A stretch of DNA of 33,639 nt from Oscillospiraceae bacterium (GCA_017398105.1 JAFQHF010000006.1:1-33639), one strand, 5' to 3'. Counted from the first letter of the stretch, positions 26,472 to 32,995 are shown. Made by a program: numbers and translations. The notes: generated from the sequence alone by a model not told the origin.

Positions 26472-26543
26472 TGGTGGAGTCAGCACGAGAAACCTGCGTT
26501 GAGACAGGACTCAGAAAAAGTTGAAAAAACTTGAAAAAAGTTC

Positions 26544-26572
26544 TTGACAAAACGAAGACTCTTGTGTATAAT
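26544..26572 (+). promoter_or_regulatory. tRNA operon promoter P2
   Basis: A perfect TTGACA (26544-26549) and a perfect TATAAT (26567-26572) are separated by the ideal 17 bp, 38 bp before tRNA-Val. It lies exactly 100 bp after P1. Confidence 0.92.
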
Positions 26573-26609
26573 AAATCACGTCGCTGAGGAAAACACCTCG
26601 AGACGATTC

Positions 26610-26685
26610 GGGAGCATAGCTCAGCTGGGAGAGCATCTGCCTTACAAGCAGGAGGTCACAGGTTCGAGCCCTGTTGTTCCCACCA
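26610..26685 (+). tRNA. tRNA-Val (anticodon TAC)
   Basis: A full cloverleaf with a 7-bp acceptor stem (one G-T pair), anticodon loop CTTACAA reading TAC, T-arm GGTTCGAGCC and encoded CCA end. First gene of a five-tRNA operon. Confidence 0.97.
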
Positions 26686-26692
26686 CCAATCT

Positions 26693-26769
26693 GGCCCTGT
26701 GGTGCAGTCGGTTAGCACGCCAGCCTGTCACGCTGGAGGTCGACGGTTCGAGTCCGTTCGGGGTCGCCA
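26693..26769 (+). tRNA. tRNA-Asp (anticodon GTC)
   Basis: Cloverleaf with anticodon loop CTGTCAC (GTC), discriminator G and encoded CCA. The acceptor stem has two G-T pairs. It follows tRNA-Val by 7 bases. Confidence 0.97.
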
Positions 26770-26790
26770 TAAAGTCGCAAATTTGCGCAA

Positions 26791-26812
26791 ATGAGGAAGA
26801 CAACTTCCTCAT
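26791..26812 (+). other. Spacer hairpin between tRNA-Asp and tRNA-Phe
   Basis: A perfect 9-bp stem (26791-26799 with 26804-26812) and 4-base loop lie directly before tRNA-Phe, with a second palindrome at 26776-26787. No U-run follows, so a processing role is more likely than termination. Confidence 0.5.
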
Positions 26813-26814
26813 AT

Positions 26815-26890
<76 letters not shown>

Positions 26891-26895
26891 AATTT

Positions 26896-26971
26896 GCGGG
26901 TGTAGCTCATCCGGTAGAGCGCCACCTTGCCAAGGTGGAGGTAGCGAGTTCGAGCCTCGTCACCCGCTCCA
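26896..26971 (+). tRNA. tRNA-Gly (anticodon GCC)
   Basis: Acceptor GCGGGTG/CACCCGC, anticodon stem CCACC/GGTGG and loop TTGCCAA (GCC), encoded CCA. Separated from tRNA-Phe by 5 bases. Confidence 0.97.
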
Positions 26972-26976
26972 AAAAG

Positions 26977-27003
26977 ATAAGGAACGCAAAACGCGTTCCT
27001 TAT
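26977..27003 (+). other. Spacer hairpin between tRNA-Gly and tRNA-Cys
   Basis: A perfect 11-bp stem (26977-26987 with 26993-27003) with loop AAAAC, followed by TTC only. It could reduce read-through into tRNA-Cys or guide processing. Confidence 0.5.
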
Positions 27004-27010
27004 TTCATAC

Positions 27011-27085
27011 GGTACCGTGGCCAAGTGGTAAGGCAAGAGTCTGCAAAACTCTCATTCGCCAGTTCAAATCTGGCCGGTACCTCCA
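27011..27085 (+). tRNA. tRNA-Cys (anticodon GCA)
   Basis: Acceptor GGTACCG/CGGTACC, anticodon stem AGAGT/ACTCT with loop CTGCAAA (GCA), T-arm GCCAG/CTGGC and encoded CCA. Its last part (27065-27081) is duplicated downstream at 27247-27263. Confidence 0.97.
27065..27081 (+). repeat. att-like direct repeat, copy inside tRNA-Cys
   Basis: The 17 bases CAAATCTGGCCGGTACC, from the T-loop to the end of the acceptor stem, recur exactly at 27247-27263. tRNA 3' ends are frequent attachment sites of tyrosine-recombinase elements. Confidence 0.6.
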
Positions 27086-27126
27086 AACAAAAAACGACTT
27101 GTTTCGACAAGTCGTTTTTTGTTTGG
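27083..27126 (+). terminator. Strong terminator of the tRNA operon
   Basis: A perfect 20-bp stem (27083-27102 with 27107-27126) is closed by a TTCG tetraloop and contains six T in the 3' arm. It begins in the CCA end of tRNA-Cys. Being A-rich on the left and T-rich on the right, it could work in both directions. Confidence 0.9.
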
Positions 27127-27246
27127 AGAAATCAAGGACGGACAGATTCGAACCATTAAATGCAGATGTCCGGTGGACATCTGCTTGCCGTCAGCTCGAT
27201 GGCAGCAACTCCTTAATTTTTCGTTCCATAGGAACGAAAAATGTAA

Positions 27247-27263
27247 CAAATCTGGCCGGTACC
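27247..27263 (+). repeat. att-like direct repeat, downstream copy
   Basis: Exact 17-base copy of the tRNA-Cys 3' end. The flanking bases differ from the tRNA on both sides, so this is a clean short duplication rather than a second tRNA gene. Confidence 0.6.
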
Positions 27264-27306
27264 GTGTTCCGATGATTGATATCTAAAGTGTTCACTAATA
27301 ACAACG

Positions 27307-27344
27307 ATTCGACATCTTTCGACAGAAAGATGTCGAATTTTTTA
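27307..27344 (+). terminator. Intrinsic terminator upstream of the toxin gene
   Basis: A perfect 14-bp stem (27307-27320 with 27325-27338) with 4-base loop is followed by a T-run. No gene lies directly upstream, so it may insulate the toxin gene from the tRNA operon or end a lost gene. Confidence 0.8.
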
Positions 27345-27488
27345 TGTATGAAATTACAACCATATACTTTTTCATAATCTCGACGAGATAACCGATATTA
27401 TCCTCCATTATTCTATTCGCACGATATGTTATTGTGTAAACAGGGAGGTTAATTATAGGAAGAATGATATTATTGAGGAGGTATAAAG

Positions 27489-28163
27489 TTGTACAAACTA
27501 TGGACATCAAACAATAGCAGTAAAACAGAACCGTGTGGATGTATGAAACTTATGGTAGGTCAAATTATTCCGCAGACTACCACTATTCAAAAGGCAGTAA
27601 TTGATGATATAATCAATGCAGTGGATGGATTTGAACCGGGAATAACTATGAGCAGTGCAAATTGGAAGCAATGGATTGCACAGCTGGATTTGTATACTTG
27701 CAAAGATTGCAGAAAGATGCATGGACAGGTTTATTCAGCGGAGACAATATTATGGGAGGGAGTGGATGGACCACCAGTTCACGATCGATGCAGATGCGTA
27801 ATTAAAAAACTGATAGCTGTTGCGGCAGGATATGCAACTCGGAATGGATTTGAAGGTGCTGATTATTGGCTGCAAAAGTATGGTATTCTTCCTGATAAGT
27901 ATATTGGGAAGAAAGAAGCGAAGACGTTAGGGTGGGTGTCCGTATTAGGTAATCTGGATGAGGTTGCGCCAGGTAAAATGATTGGCGGCGACATCTATCG
28001 AAACCGGAATGGGCATTTACCGCAGGCGGATGGAAGAATCTGGTATGAAGCGGATATAAATTATACTGGTGGTTATCGGAGCAGACACCGGATACTGTAT
28101 TCCAATGACGGCTTGATTTTTGTAACATACGATCATTATGAAACTTTTGTTGAAATTGTGTAG
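27489..28163 (+). CDS. MuF-like domain fused to a barnase-family RNase toxin
   Basis: The C-terminal part of this 224-residue protein (about 115-224) is a clear barnase homologue: LPDKYIGKKEAKTLGWV, GNLDEVAPGKMIGGDIYRN and ADINYTGGYR match barnase segments. The catalytic triad E187, R201 and H216 has spacings of 14 and 15, the same as barnase E73, R87 and H102, so RNase activity is expected. The N-terminal part has C71, C74, H98, C101 and C103 in the CxxCRxxxGxVY...PPxHxxCRC pattern of phage MuF/SPP1-gp7 head-morphogenesis domains. No signal peptide is visible. The TTG start at 27489 is chosen for AGGAGGT 6 bases upstream; the first in-frame ATG (27543) has no such site. The MuF part may be shortened. 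The barstar gene follows after 14 bases. Confidence 0.88.
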   Translation: MYKLWTSNNSSKTEPCGCMKLMVGQIIPQTTTIQKAVIDDIINAVDGFEPGITMSSANWKQWIAQLDLYTCKDCRKMHGQVYSAETILWEGVDGPPVHDRCRCVIKKLIAVAAGYATRNGFEGADYWLQKYGILPDKYIGKKEAKTLGWVSVLGNLDEVAPGKMIGGDIYRNRNGHLPQADGRIWYEADINYTGGYRSRHRILYSNDGLIFVTYDHYETFVEIV

Positions 28164-28177
28164 GAGGTGTGTAACAG

Positions 28178-28474
28178 GTGGAAGAACGCGAATTAAGAAG
28201 GTTTAGCTTGGATTTTTCTGAGTGTAGATATCTGGGTGAAATCTATGCACAGATAAAGCGTGTGCTGGAATTACCCCAGTGGTGTGGTGAAAACCTGGAT
28301 GCATTATGGGATGCCGTGACCGGAATGATGTACACTCCTGCGGAAGTAACTATTATCCCGAAAGTAAGAAGAAAAGAACTGCAGGAGGATGTGAAAGAAA
28401 TCATTACGGTATTTCAGGAAGCTCAGGATGAATACGATGAAATATCAGTTATTGTTCTTGAAGATACAGAATAA
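28178..28474 (+). CDS. Barstar-family RNase inhibitor (immunity protein)
   Basis: This 98-residue protein resembles barstar, the tight inhibitor of barnase. The barnase-contacting stretch LPQWCGENLDALWDAVTG (33-50) closely parallels barstar's LPEYYGENLDALWDCLTG, keeping the Asp and Trp residues that fill the RNase active site (D41, W44, D45). The start is GTG at 28178 with AGGAGG 10 bases before, overlapping the toxin stop region. Its place directly behind a barnase gene makes it the cognate antidote. A terminator follows. Confidence 0.92.
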   Translation: MEERELRRFSLDFSECRYLGEIYAQIKRVLELPQWCGENLDALWDAVTGMMYTPAEVTIIPKVRRKELQEDVKEIITVFQEAQDEYDEISVIVLEDTE

Positions 28475-28481
28475 ATCAATG

Positions 28482-28514
28482 TTGAAACTTGCGAACGATA
28501 GTTTCAAATTTTTT
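28482..28514 (+). terminator. Intrinsic terminator after barstar
   Basis: An 8-bp stem (28482-28489 with 28500-28507) is followed by TTTTTT, 8 bases after the barstar stop. Confidence 0.75.
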
Positions 28515-28715
28515 CAGAGTTTTAAGATCATAAGGGTACAAAAAAGCTGCATCTAAAGTGTTTTCTTTTGCTTTGAACGATTTTGGAGCGTAGAAAGTAT
28601 CCAAATACCAACAAAAATGTTAACACGCATTTTTTGATTTCCATAGATGCATCCCTCATAATAACAGGTGGAACCTTGTCTATACAGGATGGCAGCTCGA
28701 TATATAACTTGATTT

Positions 28716-28768
28716 GCGGTGCCTTTTTTGAATTCTCATGGAATTTTCGAAAAGGGCACCGCTTTTTT
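28716..28768 (+). terminator. First of two tandem terminators
   Basis: An outer 8-bp stem GCGGTGCC/GGCACCGC (28716-28723 with 28755-28762), with further imperfect pairing inside, is followed by six T. Confidence 0.75.
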
Positions 28769-28802
28769 ATTGGAGTTTTCAAAAATTATCAAATAAATTT
28801 GA

Positions 28803-28846
28803 GCCGGACATTTTGGAGCAACTGCTCCAGGATGTCCGGCTTTTTT
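28803..28846 (+). terminator. Second of two tandem terminators
   Basis: A 9-bp stem (28803-28811 with 28832-28840) plus an inner 6-bp stem is followed by six T. It ends only 24 bases before the start of the small Cys-rich ORF, so it could act as an attenuator in that gene's leader. Confidence 0.82.
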
Positions 28847-28870
28847 GTTTTACAGAAGGGAGGACGAAAA

Positions 28871-29107
28871 ATGGCACAGTCATTAAAAAGGGCAAGCATA
28901 GCGCCGCCGTGCTGTAAGAAGAGAATTACACCAGAACGGCGTCGGTATGCCACTCCGCCTAAAGAGACAGAGAGAAAAGTATGCAGCAGATCCGAACTCT
29001 GCATCGGGTGCCCTTTTCCAGCGTCTGGCTTTATTTGCTGGGGCAGCGGTGAGGACTGTCTGCGGTCACGATATATGAAATTACAAAACAGGGAGGAATC
29101 GAAATGA
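28871..29107 (+). CDS. Small Cys-rich protein of unknown function
   Basis: This 78-residue basic protein has two cysteine clusters: CC at residues 14-15, and CSRSELCIGCPFPASGFICW in the second half, followed by another Cys. A zinc- or metal-binding knuckle is likely. I recall similar short Cys-rich ORFs on mobile elements of Clostridia, but cannot test it. The ATG at 28871 has AGGGAGG 8 bases upstream; the longer open frame to the left crosses two terminators and is not coding. It lies in the accessory region between barstar and the LysR gene, with terminator hairpins on both sides. Confidence 0.55.
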   Translation: MAQSLKRASIAPPCCKKRITPERRRYATPPKETERKVCSRSELCIGCPFPASGFICWGSGEDCLRSRYMKLQNREESK

Positions 29108-29157
29108 TCACAATAATTCTGTACCACCATACCTAAATTGGTGATCTGGGATTTTTT
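29106..29157 (+). terminator. Weak terminator after the Cys-rich ORF
   Basis: GATCACAAT (29106-29114) can pair with ATTGGTGATC (29137-29146, one bulge) across a long loop, followed by six T at 29152-29157. It overlaps the stop codon. Confidence 0.4.
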
Positions 29158-29169
29158 CATTTGCGATAA

Positions 29170-30084
29170 TTATAACAAGCCACTGTATCTCGGTAAAGGA
29201 TAGTCTGTTTCATAGTTTCGGCATAGATCGATAAATGCCTTTGCAGAAGTGGTCAGAAACTTCTCTTTGTGATAAATGATGTGGAACCGTCTACGAAAAT
29301 CCATTCCTTCTACACGGACCGCTGTTACAAGCCCCCGCTCCAAGGGGCCTGTTACCATTCTGTGGGGAAGAACGGCGATACCAAGACCGTTGATCACAGC
29401 ATTCACCAACGCAGTGGTGCTCATGGCTTCCCATAAGGGCTGTACACTGAACCCTGCGCTCTCGACTGCCCGGTCAAAAACTTCCCGGGTGCCGCTGCCC
29501 GGCTCACGGAGCAGAAATTTTTGTTGCTTGAATTCTTCAACAGTAAGTACCTGCCCGTTTTGGAAATTGCCATTTGCTGGACAGATTACGGTCAGGTGAT
29601 CCTCCATGTATTCCTCTGAAAGAATGGAAGGATGGTGTGCCACACCCTCAATCAGGGCAAAGTCCAGTTCACTGGTGAGTATTTTTTGCTCCAGTTCATC
29701 AGAAGGAGCAACCTGAACATGGACTTCTGTGCCAGGATAGCGGTTGTAAAAAGCTTTGACATAATACGGTAGGAACTGGGAGCCGATGGTAATACTCGCA
29801 CCTACCCGAAGCAGACCAAAGGAATCCCAATTCCGCATTCCTTTTTCCATATCTTCAAAAAGAGCTGAGATGTGAGAAGCATATTCCCAAAACCGCTGTC
29901 CTGCTTCCGTCAGTCGCAGCCTTCTTCCGATACGGTCAAATAGAGTAACACCGTAATATTGTTCTAATTCGCGGATAGCCAGACTGACTGCGGGCTGAGT
30001 CATGTGCATAGATTCCGCAGCTTTTGTAGTATTGCAACTGTTTTCGCACACAGAAGCAAATATCTTCATATGGCGTAGCGTCAT
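29170..30084 (-). CDS. LysR-family transcriptional regulator
   Basis: This 304-residue LysR regulator has the winged helix-turn-helix at residues 1-60 (TKAAESMHMTQPAVSLAIRELE) and a periplasmic-binding-like effector domain from about 90. The TIGSQFLPYYVKAF, LREPGSGTREVFD and VNAVINGLGIAVLPHRMV segments resemble CysL/CysB-like members that sense small anions or sulphur metabolites, but the ligand is not determined. It is divergent from the split chromate-type transporter, with 102 bp between start codons, and so probably controls it. AAAGGAG precedes the ATG. Confidence 0.9.
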   Translation of the reverse strand: MTLRHMKIFASVCENSCNTTKAAESMHMTQPAVSLAIRELEQYYGVTLFDRIGRRLRLTEAGQRFWEYASHISALFEDMEKGMRNWDSFGLLRVGASITIGSQFLPYYVKAFYNRYPGTEVHVQVAPSDELEQKILTSELDFALIEGVAHHPSILSEEYMEDHLTVICPANGNFQNGQVLTVEEFKQQKFLLREPGSGTREVFDRAVESAGFSVQPLWEAMSTTALVNAVINGLGIAVLPHRMVTGPLERGLVTAVRVEGMDFRRRFHIIYHKEKFLTTSAKAFIDLCRNYETDYPLPRYSGLL

Positions 30085-30115
30085 AGATACACTCCTTTAT
30101 ACGATTATACTTATG

Positions 30116-30151
30116 ATTTCAATTTAATTATATTATTTCCGTTCTTGAAAT
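30116..30151. promoter_or_regulatory. Possible LysR operator in the divergent gap
   Basis: ATTTCAA (30116-30122) and TTGAAAT (30145-30151) are inverted copies around AT-rich DNA, just upstream of the transporter -10. Confidence 0.35.
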
Positions 30152-30159
30152 GCAAGCAG

Positions 30160-30165
30160 TATAAT
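30160..30165 (+). promoter_or_regulatory. -10 element of the transporter operon
   Basis: A perfect TATAAT lies 22 bases before the start codon, but the expected -35 (30137-30142, TTCCGT) is poor. This suits a promoter that needs an activator such as the adjacent LysR protein. Confidence 0.5.
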
Positions 30166-30186
30166 GAAGACAAAGGAGTGATTCAT

Positions 30187-30756
30187 TTGAATAAAAAGTA
30201 TCTGAAGCTGTTTACGTCTACCTTTCAACTCAGTGCTTGTACATTCGGCGGCGGATTTGTCATTATCCCTCTAATGCGAAAGAAGTTTGTGGAAGACCTG
30301 GGGTGGATAGAGGAACAGGAAATGATGGATCTGACGGCCATTGCCCAGTCTTCCCCTGGTGCTATAGCGGTAAATGCTTCCATACTGGTGGGTTATCATG
30401 TAGCCGGTATTTCCGGTGCATTGCTGACCGTGCTGGGAACAGTGCTGCCGCCGCTGATCATTATATCTGTTATTTCTTTCTTCTACCAGCAGTTTCGGGA
30501 TAATGTGTTCGTGAATATGGCAATGACCGGTATGCTGGCTGGTGTTGCGGCTGTGATCTGCGATGTGGTCATCAATATGGCAAAAAGCATTTTAGAGCAT
30601 AAACGGGTGATACCTGTACTGGTTCTGGTGGGTTCTTTTGTTGCAGTGCGCTTCTTTGATGTTAATATCATGGTTGTAATTCTGGTCTGCGGCATGATCG
30701 GTGCCTGGGAGACATGGCGGCGGGAAACACTGTATAAGGAGGCATTGGGAAAATGA
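30187..30756 (+). CDS. Chromate-transporter family protein, first half
   Basis: This 189-residue membrane protein belongs to the short CHR (chromate ion transporter) family, in which two half-size proteins together replace full-length ChrA. The family motif FGGGFVIIPLMRKKFV is near residue 18, and AQSSPGAIAVNASILVGY follows. About five or six helices are seen. Start is TTG at 30187, with AAGGAG 8 bases before it; an earlier TTG at 30145 lies upstream of the -10 and would be untranscribed. It overlaps the second half by 4 bases (ATGA). The transported anion may be chromate, sulphate or another oxyanion. Confidence 0.88.
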   Translation: MNKKYLKLFTSTFQLSACTFGGGFVIIPLMRKKFVEDLGWIEEQEMMDLTAIAQSSPGAIAVNASILVGYHVAGISGALLTVLGTVLPPLIIISVISFFYQQFRDNVFVNMAMTGMLAGVAAVICDVVINMAKSILEHKRVIPVLVLVGSFVAVRFFDVNIMVVILVCGMIGAWETWRRETLYKEALGK

Positions 30757-31316
30757 TTTATTTGGAACTATTCTGGAGTTTCTTTCAAATTGGTCTGTTC
30801 AGTATCGGCGGCGGTTACGCTGCTATGCCTCTAATCCAGCATCAGGTGGTAGATCTACATCTGTGGCTGACCATGACCCAGTTTGCTGATATCATGACAA
30901 TAGCGGAAATGACACCCGGGCCCATCGCCATCAATTCTGCAACCTTTGTTGGTATCCAAATTGCAGGATTGCCCGGGGCTATTGTAGCTACTGTCGGTTG
31001 TGTATTTCCTTCATGTGTAATCGTTTTGACCCTTGCTTGGGTTTATTATCGCTTCCGTGGTCTGACGGTTATGCAGGGAATCCTTGCAGGACTGCGACCA
31101 GCGGTAGTAGCCATGATTGCTTCTGCGGGTATTTCTCTGCTGGTTATGGCACTTTATGGAGAACGGGTGATCCCCAGTGATATTCTTAGAATGGATTACA
31201 TTGCATTGTCAATTTTTGCAGTTGCTTTCTTTATTTTGCGGAAATGGAAAGTCAGTCCTATGTGTATCATGTCAGGTGCCGGTGCAGTAGGTGTGTTATT
31301 GTACACAGTTTTCTAA
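30753..31316 (+). CDS. Chromate-transporter family protein, second half
   Basis: This 187-residue membrane protein is the partner of the preceding half-transporter and has the matching motifs IGGGYAAMPLIQHQVV and AEMTPGPIAINSATFVG. The two halves are homologous and presumably insert with opposite orientation to form a heterodimer, as known for short-chain CHR pairs. It starts within the end of the first gene. The next gene follows 15 bases after its stop. Confidence 0.9.
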   Translation: MIYLELFWSFFQIGLFSIGGGYAAMPLIQHQVVDLHLWLTMTQFADIMTIAEMTPGPIAINSATFVGIQIAGLPGAIVATVGCVFPSCVIVLTLAWVYYRFRGLTVMQGILAGLRPAVVAMIASAGISLLVMALYGERVIPSDILRMDYIALSIFAVAFFILRKWKVSPMCIMSGAGAVGVLLYTVF

Positions 31317-31331
31317 AAAGGGGGAGTTTGG

Positions 31332-31862
31332 ATGCGTTATACGTTGAAAGCTGGGATGCTTTATAAAGAAGACAGAAAGGAACCTCTCATTCGTATGAAG
31401 GGCGTGTTTTCCGGTCCGGAAAAAAGTATCTACCTTCCTGGGGAAGAAGGGATTCTTCGAACTGATATTCGCAGGATCCAGGCACCTCCTGGAAGAAGGT
31501 CAGATGTACGTTTTCGGGAGTATGTAATACTGGCTCAGGATGGCAGAAAGATTGCCAGTGGAAAACCGGATTACGCAGAAGGGGACGACCCGGAAGTAGT
31601 TGGCTGGCCTGTTTGTCGAATGCCAAGAGTAGATCATGCGGATGTAACGATAGATGGAAAAGCCTATGCTCTTGTTATGCACAACAGTCAAAACTATGGT
31701 TTGAAGGATGAAGCCGGTTATACTGTAGTTCAAATTATGCACAGGGGCTTGTGTGGCGGATGGAATATAGATACGGATGCGGATTTTTCTCCCGCCATCC
31801 TGTGCGGTTTGTTCTCTTTTTGCAGGTATATGGAGCAGGAAAACGAGTTTGTAGTTGTATGA
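31332..31862 (+). CDS. Conserved-looking protein of unknown function
   Basis: I do not recognise this 176-residue protein. It has no signal peptide or membrane helix, many alternating hydrophobic strands and an Arg-rich segment (APPGRRSDVRFREY). The C-terminal end (LCGGWNI, then ILCGLFSFCRYMEQENEFVVV read in two parts) ends in a hydrophobic helix-like stretch, somewhat like tubby-C-terminal/LURP-one proteins, a weak impression only. GGGGGAG precedes the ATG, and the 15-base distance to the transporter gene suggests co-transcription and a link to anion transport or its regulation. Confidence 0.65.
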   Translation: MRYTLKAGMLYKEDRKEPLIRMKGVFSGPEKSIYLPGEEGILRTDIRRIQAPPGRRSDVRFREYVILAQDGRKIASGKPDYAEGDDPEVVGWPVCRMPRVDHADVTIDGKAYALVMHNSQNYGLKDEAGYTVVQIMHRGLCGGWNIDTDADFSPAILCGLFSFCRYMEQENEFVVV

Positions 31863-31912
31863 GAACAGAGAAGAAACTTGTCTCGACTGCTCTAAAGATA
31901 TCTGACTGCGGA

Positions 31913-31941
31913 TTGACATAAACTACCACCCATGATATCAT
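31913..31941 (+). promoter_or_regulatory. Promoter of the TauE/SafE gene
   Basis: TTGACA (31913-31918) and TATCAT (31936-31941) are separated by 17 bp, 29 bp before the start codon. The permease is thus probably a separate transcript. Confidence 0.75.
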
Positions 31942-31969
31942 TAGAATATCTTAGAAAAAGGGTGAGATT

Positions 31970-32755
31970 ATGGAAATTCTTGTTCTGTGTATTGCCTTTG
32001 GCGCATCTATTGTGGGTGCTATCTGCGGTATCGGCGGCGGTGTGATCATCAAGCCTCTGCTGGATGCTTTTGGAATTGCCAGTGTTGCGGAAATCAGCTT
32101 CCTGTCAGGCTGTACTGTGCTGAGTATGTCTTGCTATTCCGTAGTGAAGGCACTGGCTGCAAAGGAAAGTCTGGTGAAATTCCAGACCGGTACACCCCTT
32201 GCCATCGGTGCAGCCATTGGTGGTATTCTTGGTAAAAACCTGTTCTCCATGCTCCGTGCCATGGCGGCACAGCCGGAACGGGTGGGCGGCTATCAGGCAG
32301 TGTGTCTTGCCATTGTTACCGCAGCAACGTTAGTATATACGCTGAACAAAAAGCACATCAAAACCATGCAGGTGAAGAATCCTTTGGTTTGCATTGCGGT
32401 AGGTTTGACCTTGGGCATCATGTCCAGCTTCCTCGGCATTGGCGGTGGCCCCATCAATCTGGTGGTGCTGTATTTCTTCTTCTCCATGGAGACCAAGGAG
32501 GCTGCCCAGAACAGTCTGTACATCATTCTGATTTCTCAGATCACCAGCCTGCTGACAAGTATTGTTACTGCCAGCGTTCCTCAGTTCCATATCAGCTGGC
32601 TGATCGTCATGGTCCTTGGCGGTATTGGCGGCGGAATGGTTGGAAGAAAGCTGAACAAGAAGCTGAACACCGCAATGGTGGATAAGCTGTTTGCTGTGTT
32701 GATTTTGGTAATCATTGGTATCAGCTGCTACAATGCATGGCGCTTCCTCGGATAA
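31970..32755 (+). CDS. TauE/SafE-family membrane transporter
   Basis: This 261-residue protein has about eight membrane helices and the paired glycine signatures of the TauE/SafE (sulphite/organosulphonate exporter) family: GAICGIGGGVIIKPLL near residue 16 and SSFLGIGGGPINLVVL near residue 155. Members move sulphite, sulphoacetate and similar small anions. Its neighbours, a CHR pair and a TctC-like lipoprotein, suggest a locus for anion transport. A GGGTGAG site lies close to the ATG. A terminator follows at 32772. Confidence 0.9.
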   Translation: MEILVLCIAFGASIVGAICGIGGGVIIKPLLDAFGIASVAEISFLSGCTVLSMSCYSVVKALAAKESLVKFQTGTPLAIGAAIGGILGKNLFSMLRAMAAQPERVGGYQAVCLAIVTAATLVYTLNKKHIKTMQVKNPLVCIAVGLTLGIMSSFLGIGGGPINLVVLYFFFSMETKEAAQNSLYIILISQITSLLTSIVTASVPQFHISWLIVMVLGGIGGGMVGRKLNKKLNTAMVDKLFAVLILVIIGISCYNAWRFLG

Positions 32756-32771
32756 GTGAAAATAATATATC

Positions 32772-32807
32772 AGGCGCACCGGATTAGCGATCGGTGCGCC
32801 TTTCTTT
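32772..32807 (+). terminator. Intrinsic terminator after the TauE/SafE gene
   Basis: A perfect 10-bp GC-rich stem (32772-32781 with 32792-32801) is followed by TTTCTTT, 16 bases after the stop codon. Confidence 0.85.
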
Positions 32808-32904
32808 ATTGAAATTACGACTGAATCGTTTTTTTGCACAATCTAAAGATGAGGCAAAGAATGTTAAAAACGACAAAGGTTTGGTAAAGAATGCGTTGGT
32901 CATA

Positions 32905-32933
32905 TTGTGGCAAAAATTGGTATCTGCTATACT
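32905..32933 (+). promoter_or_regulatory. Promoter of the lipoprotein gene
   Basis: TTGTGG (32905-32910) and TATACT (32928-32933) are separated by 17 bp. The leader to the start codon is about 55 bases. Confidence 0.6.
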
Positions 32934-32995
32934 GAATAATGTCGAAAGTGCTAAGGCACAATCACGGAAATTTTTATTAAGAGGAGAAGATCATT

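Larger units (their letters stand above)
27086..27488. other. Non-coding, hairpin-rich junction between tRNAs and toxin gene
   Basis: No supported gene. After the tRNA terminator, three successive hairpins are seen: 27162-27184 (10-bp perfect stem, 3-base loop), 27186-27204 (short, one wobble) and 27216-27242 (12-bp perfect stem, loop ATA). Then come the second att-like copy (27247-27263) and a terminator (27307-27344). From about 27265 the DNA is clearly AT-richer than the chromosome to the left, which fits entry into acquired DNA. Confidence 0.6.
28475..28870. other. Non-coding region with three terminators
   Basis: No supported gene in 396 bp. It holds the barstar terminator, then AT-rich DNA without recognisable motifs, then two strong hairpin terminators in tandem (28716-28768 and 28803-28846) just before the small Cys-rich ORF. 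A 12-base sequence ATCTAAAGTGTT at 28551-28562 repeats one at 27281-27292 before the toxin. Confidence 0.55.

Noticed and set aside
27295..27510. 71-codon minus-strand frame upstream of the toxin
   Set aside because: It covers a terminator and the toxin's ribosome site, and has no convincing ribosome site or family resemblance.
28716..28768. T-box-like GGCACCGC in the first tandem terminator
   Set aside because: No stem I, specifier or antiterminator arrangement is seen and the gene downstream is not an aminoacyl-tRNA or amino-acid gene; an ordinary terminator explains it.
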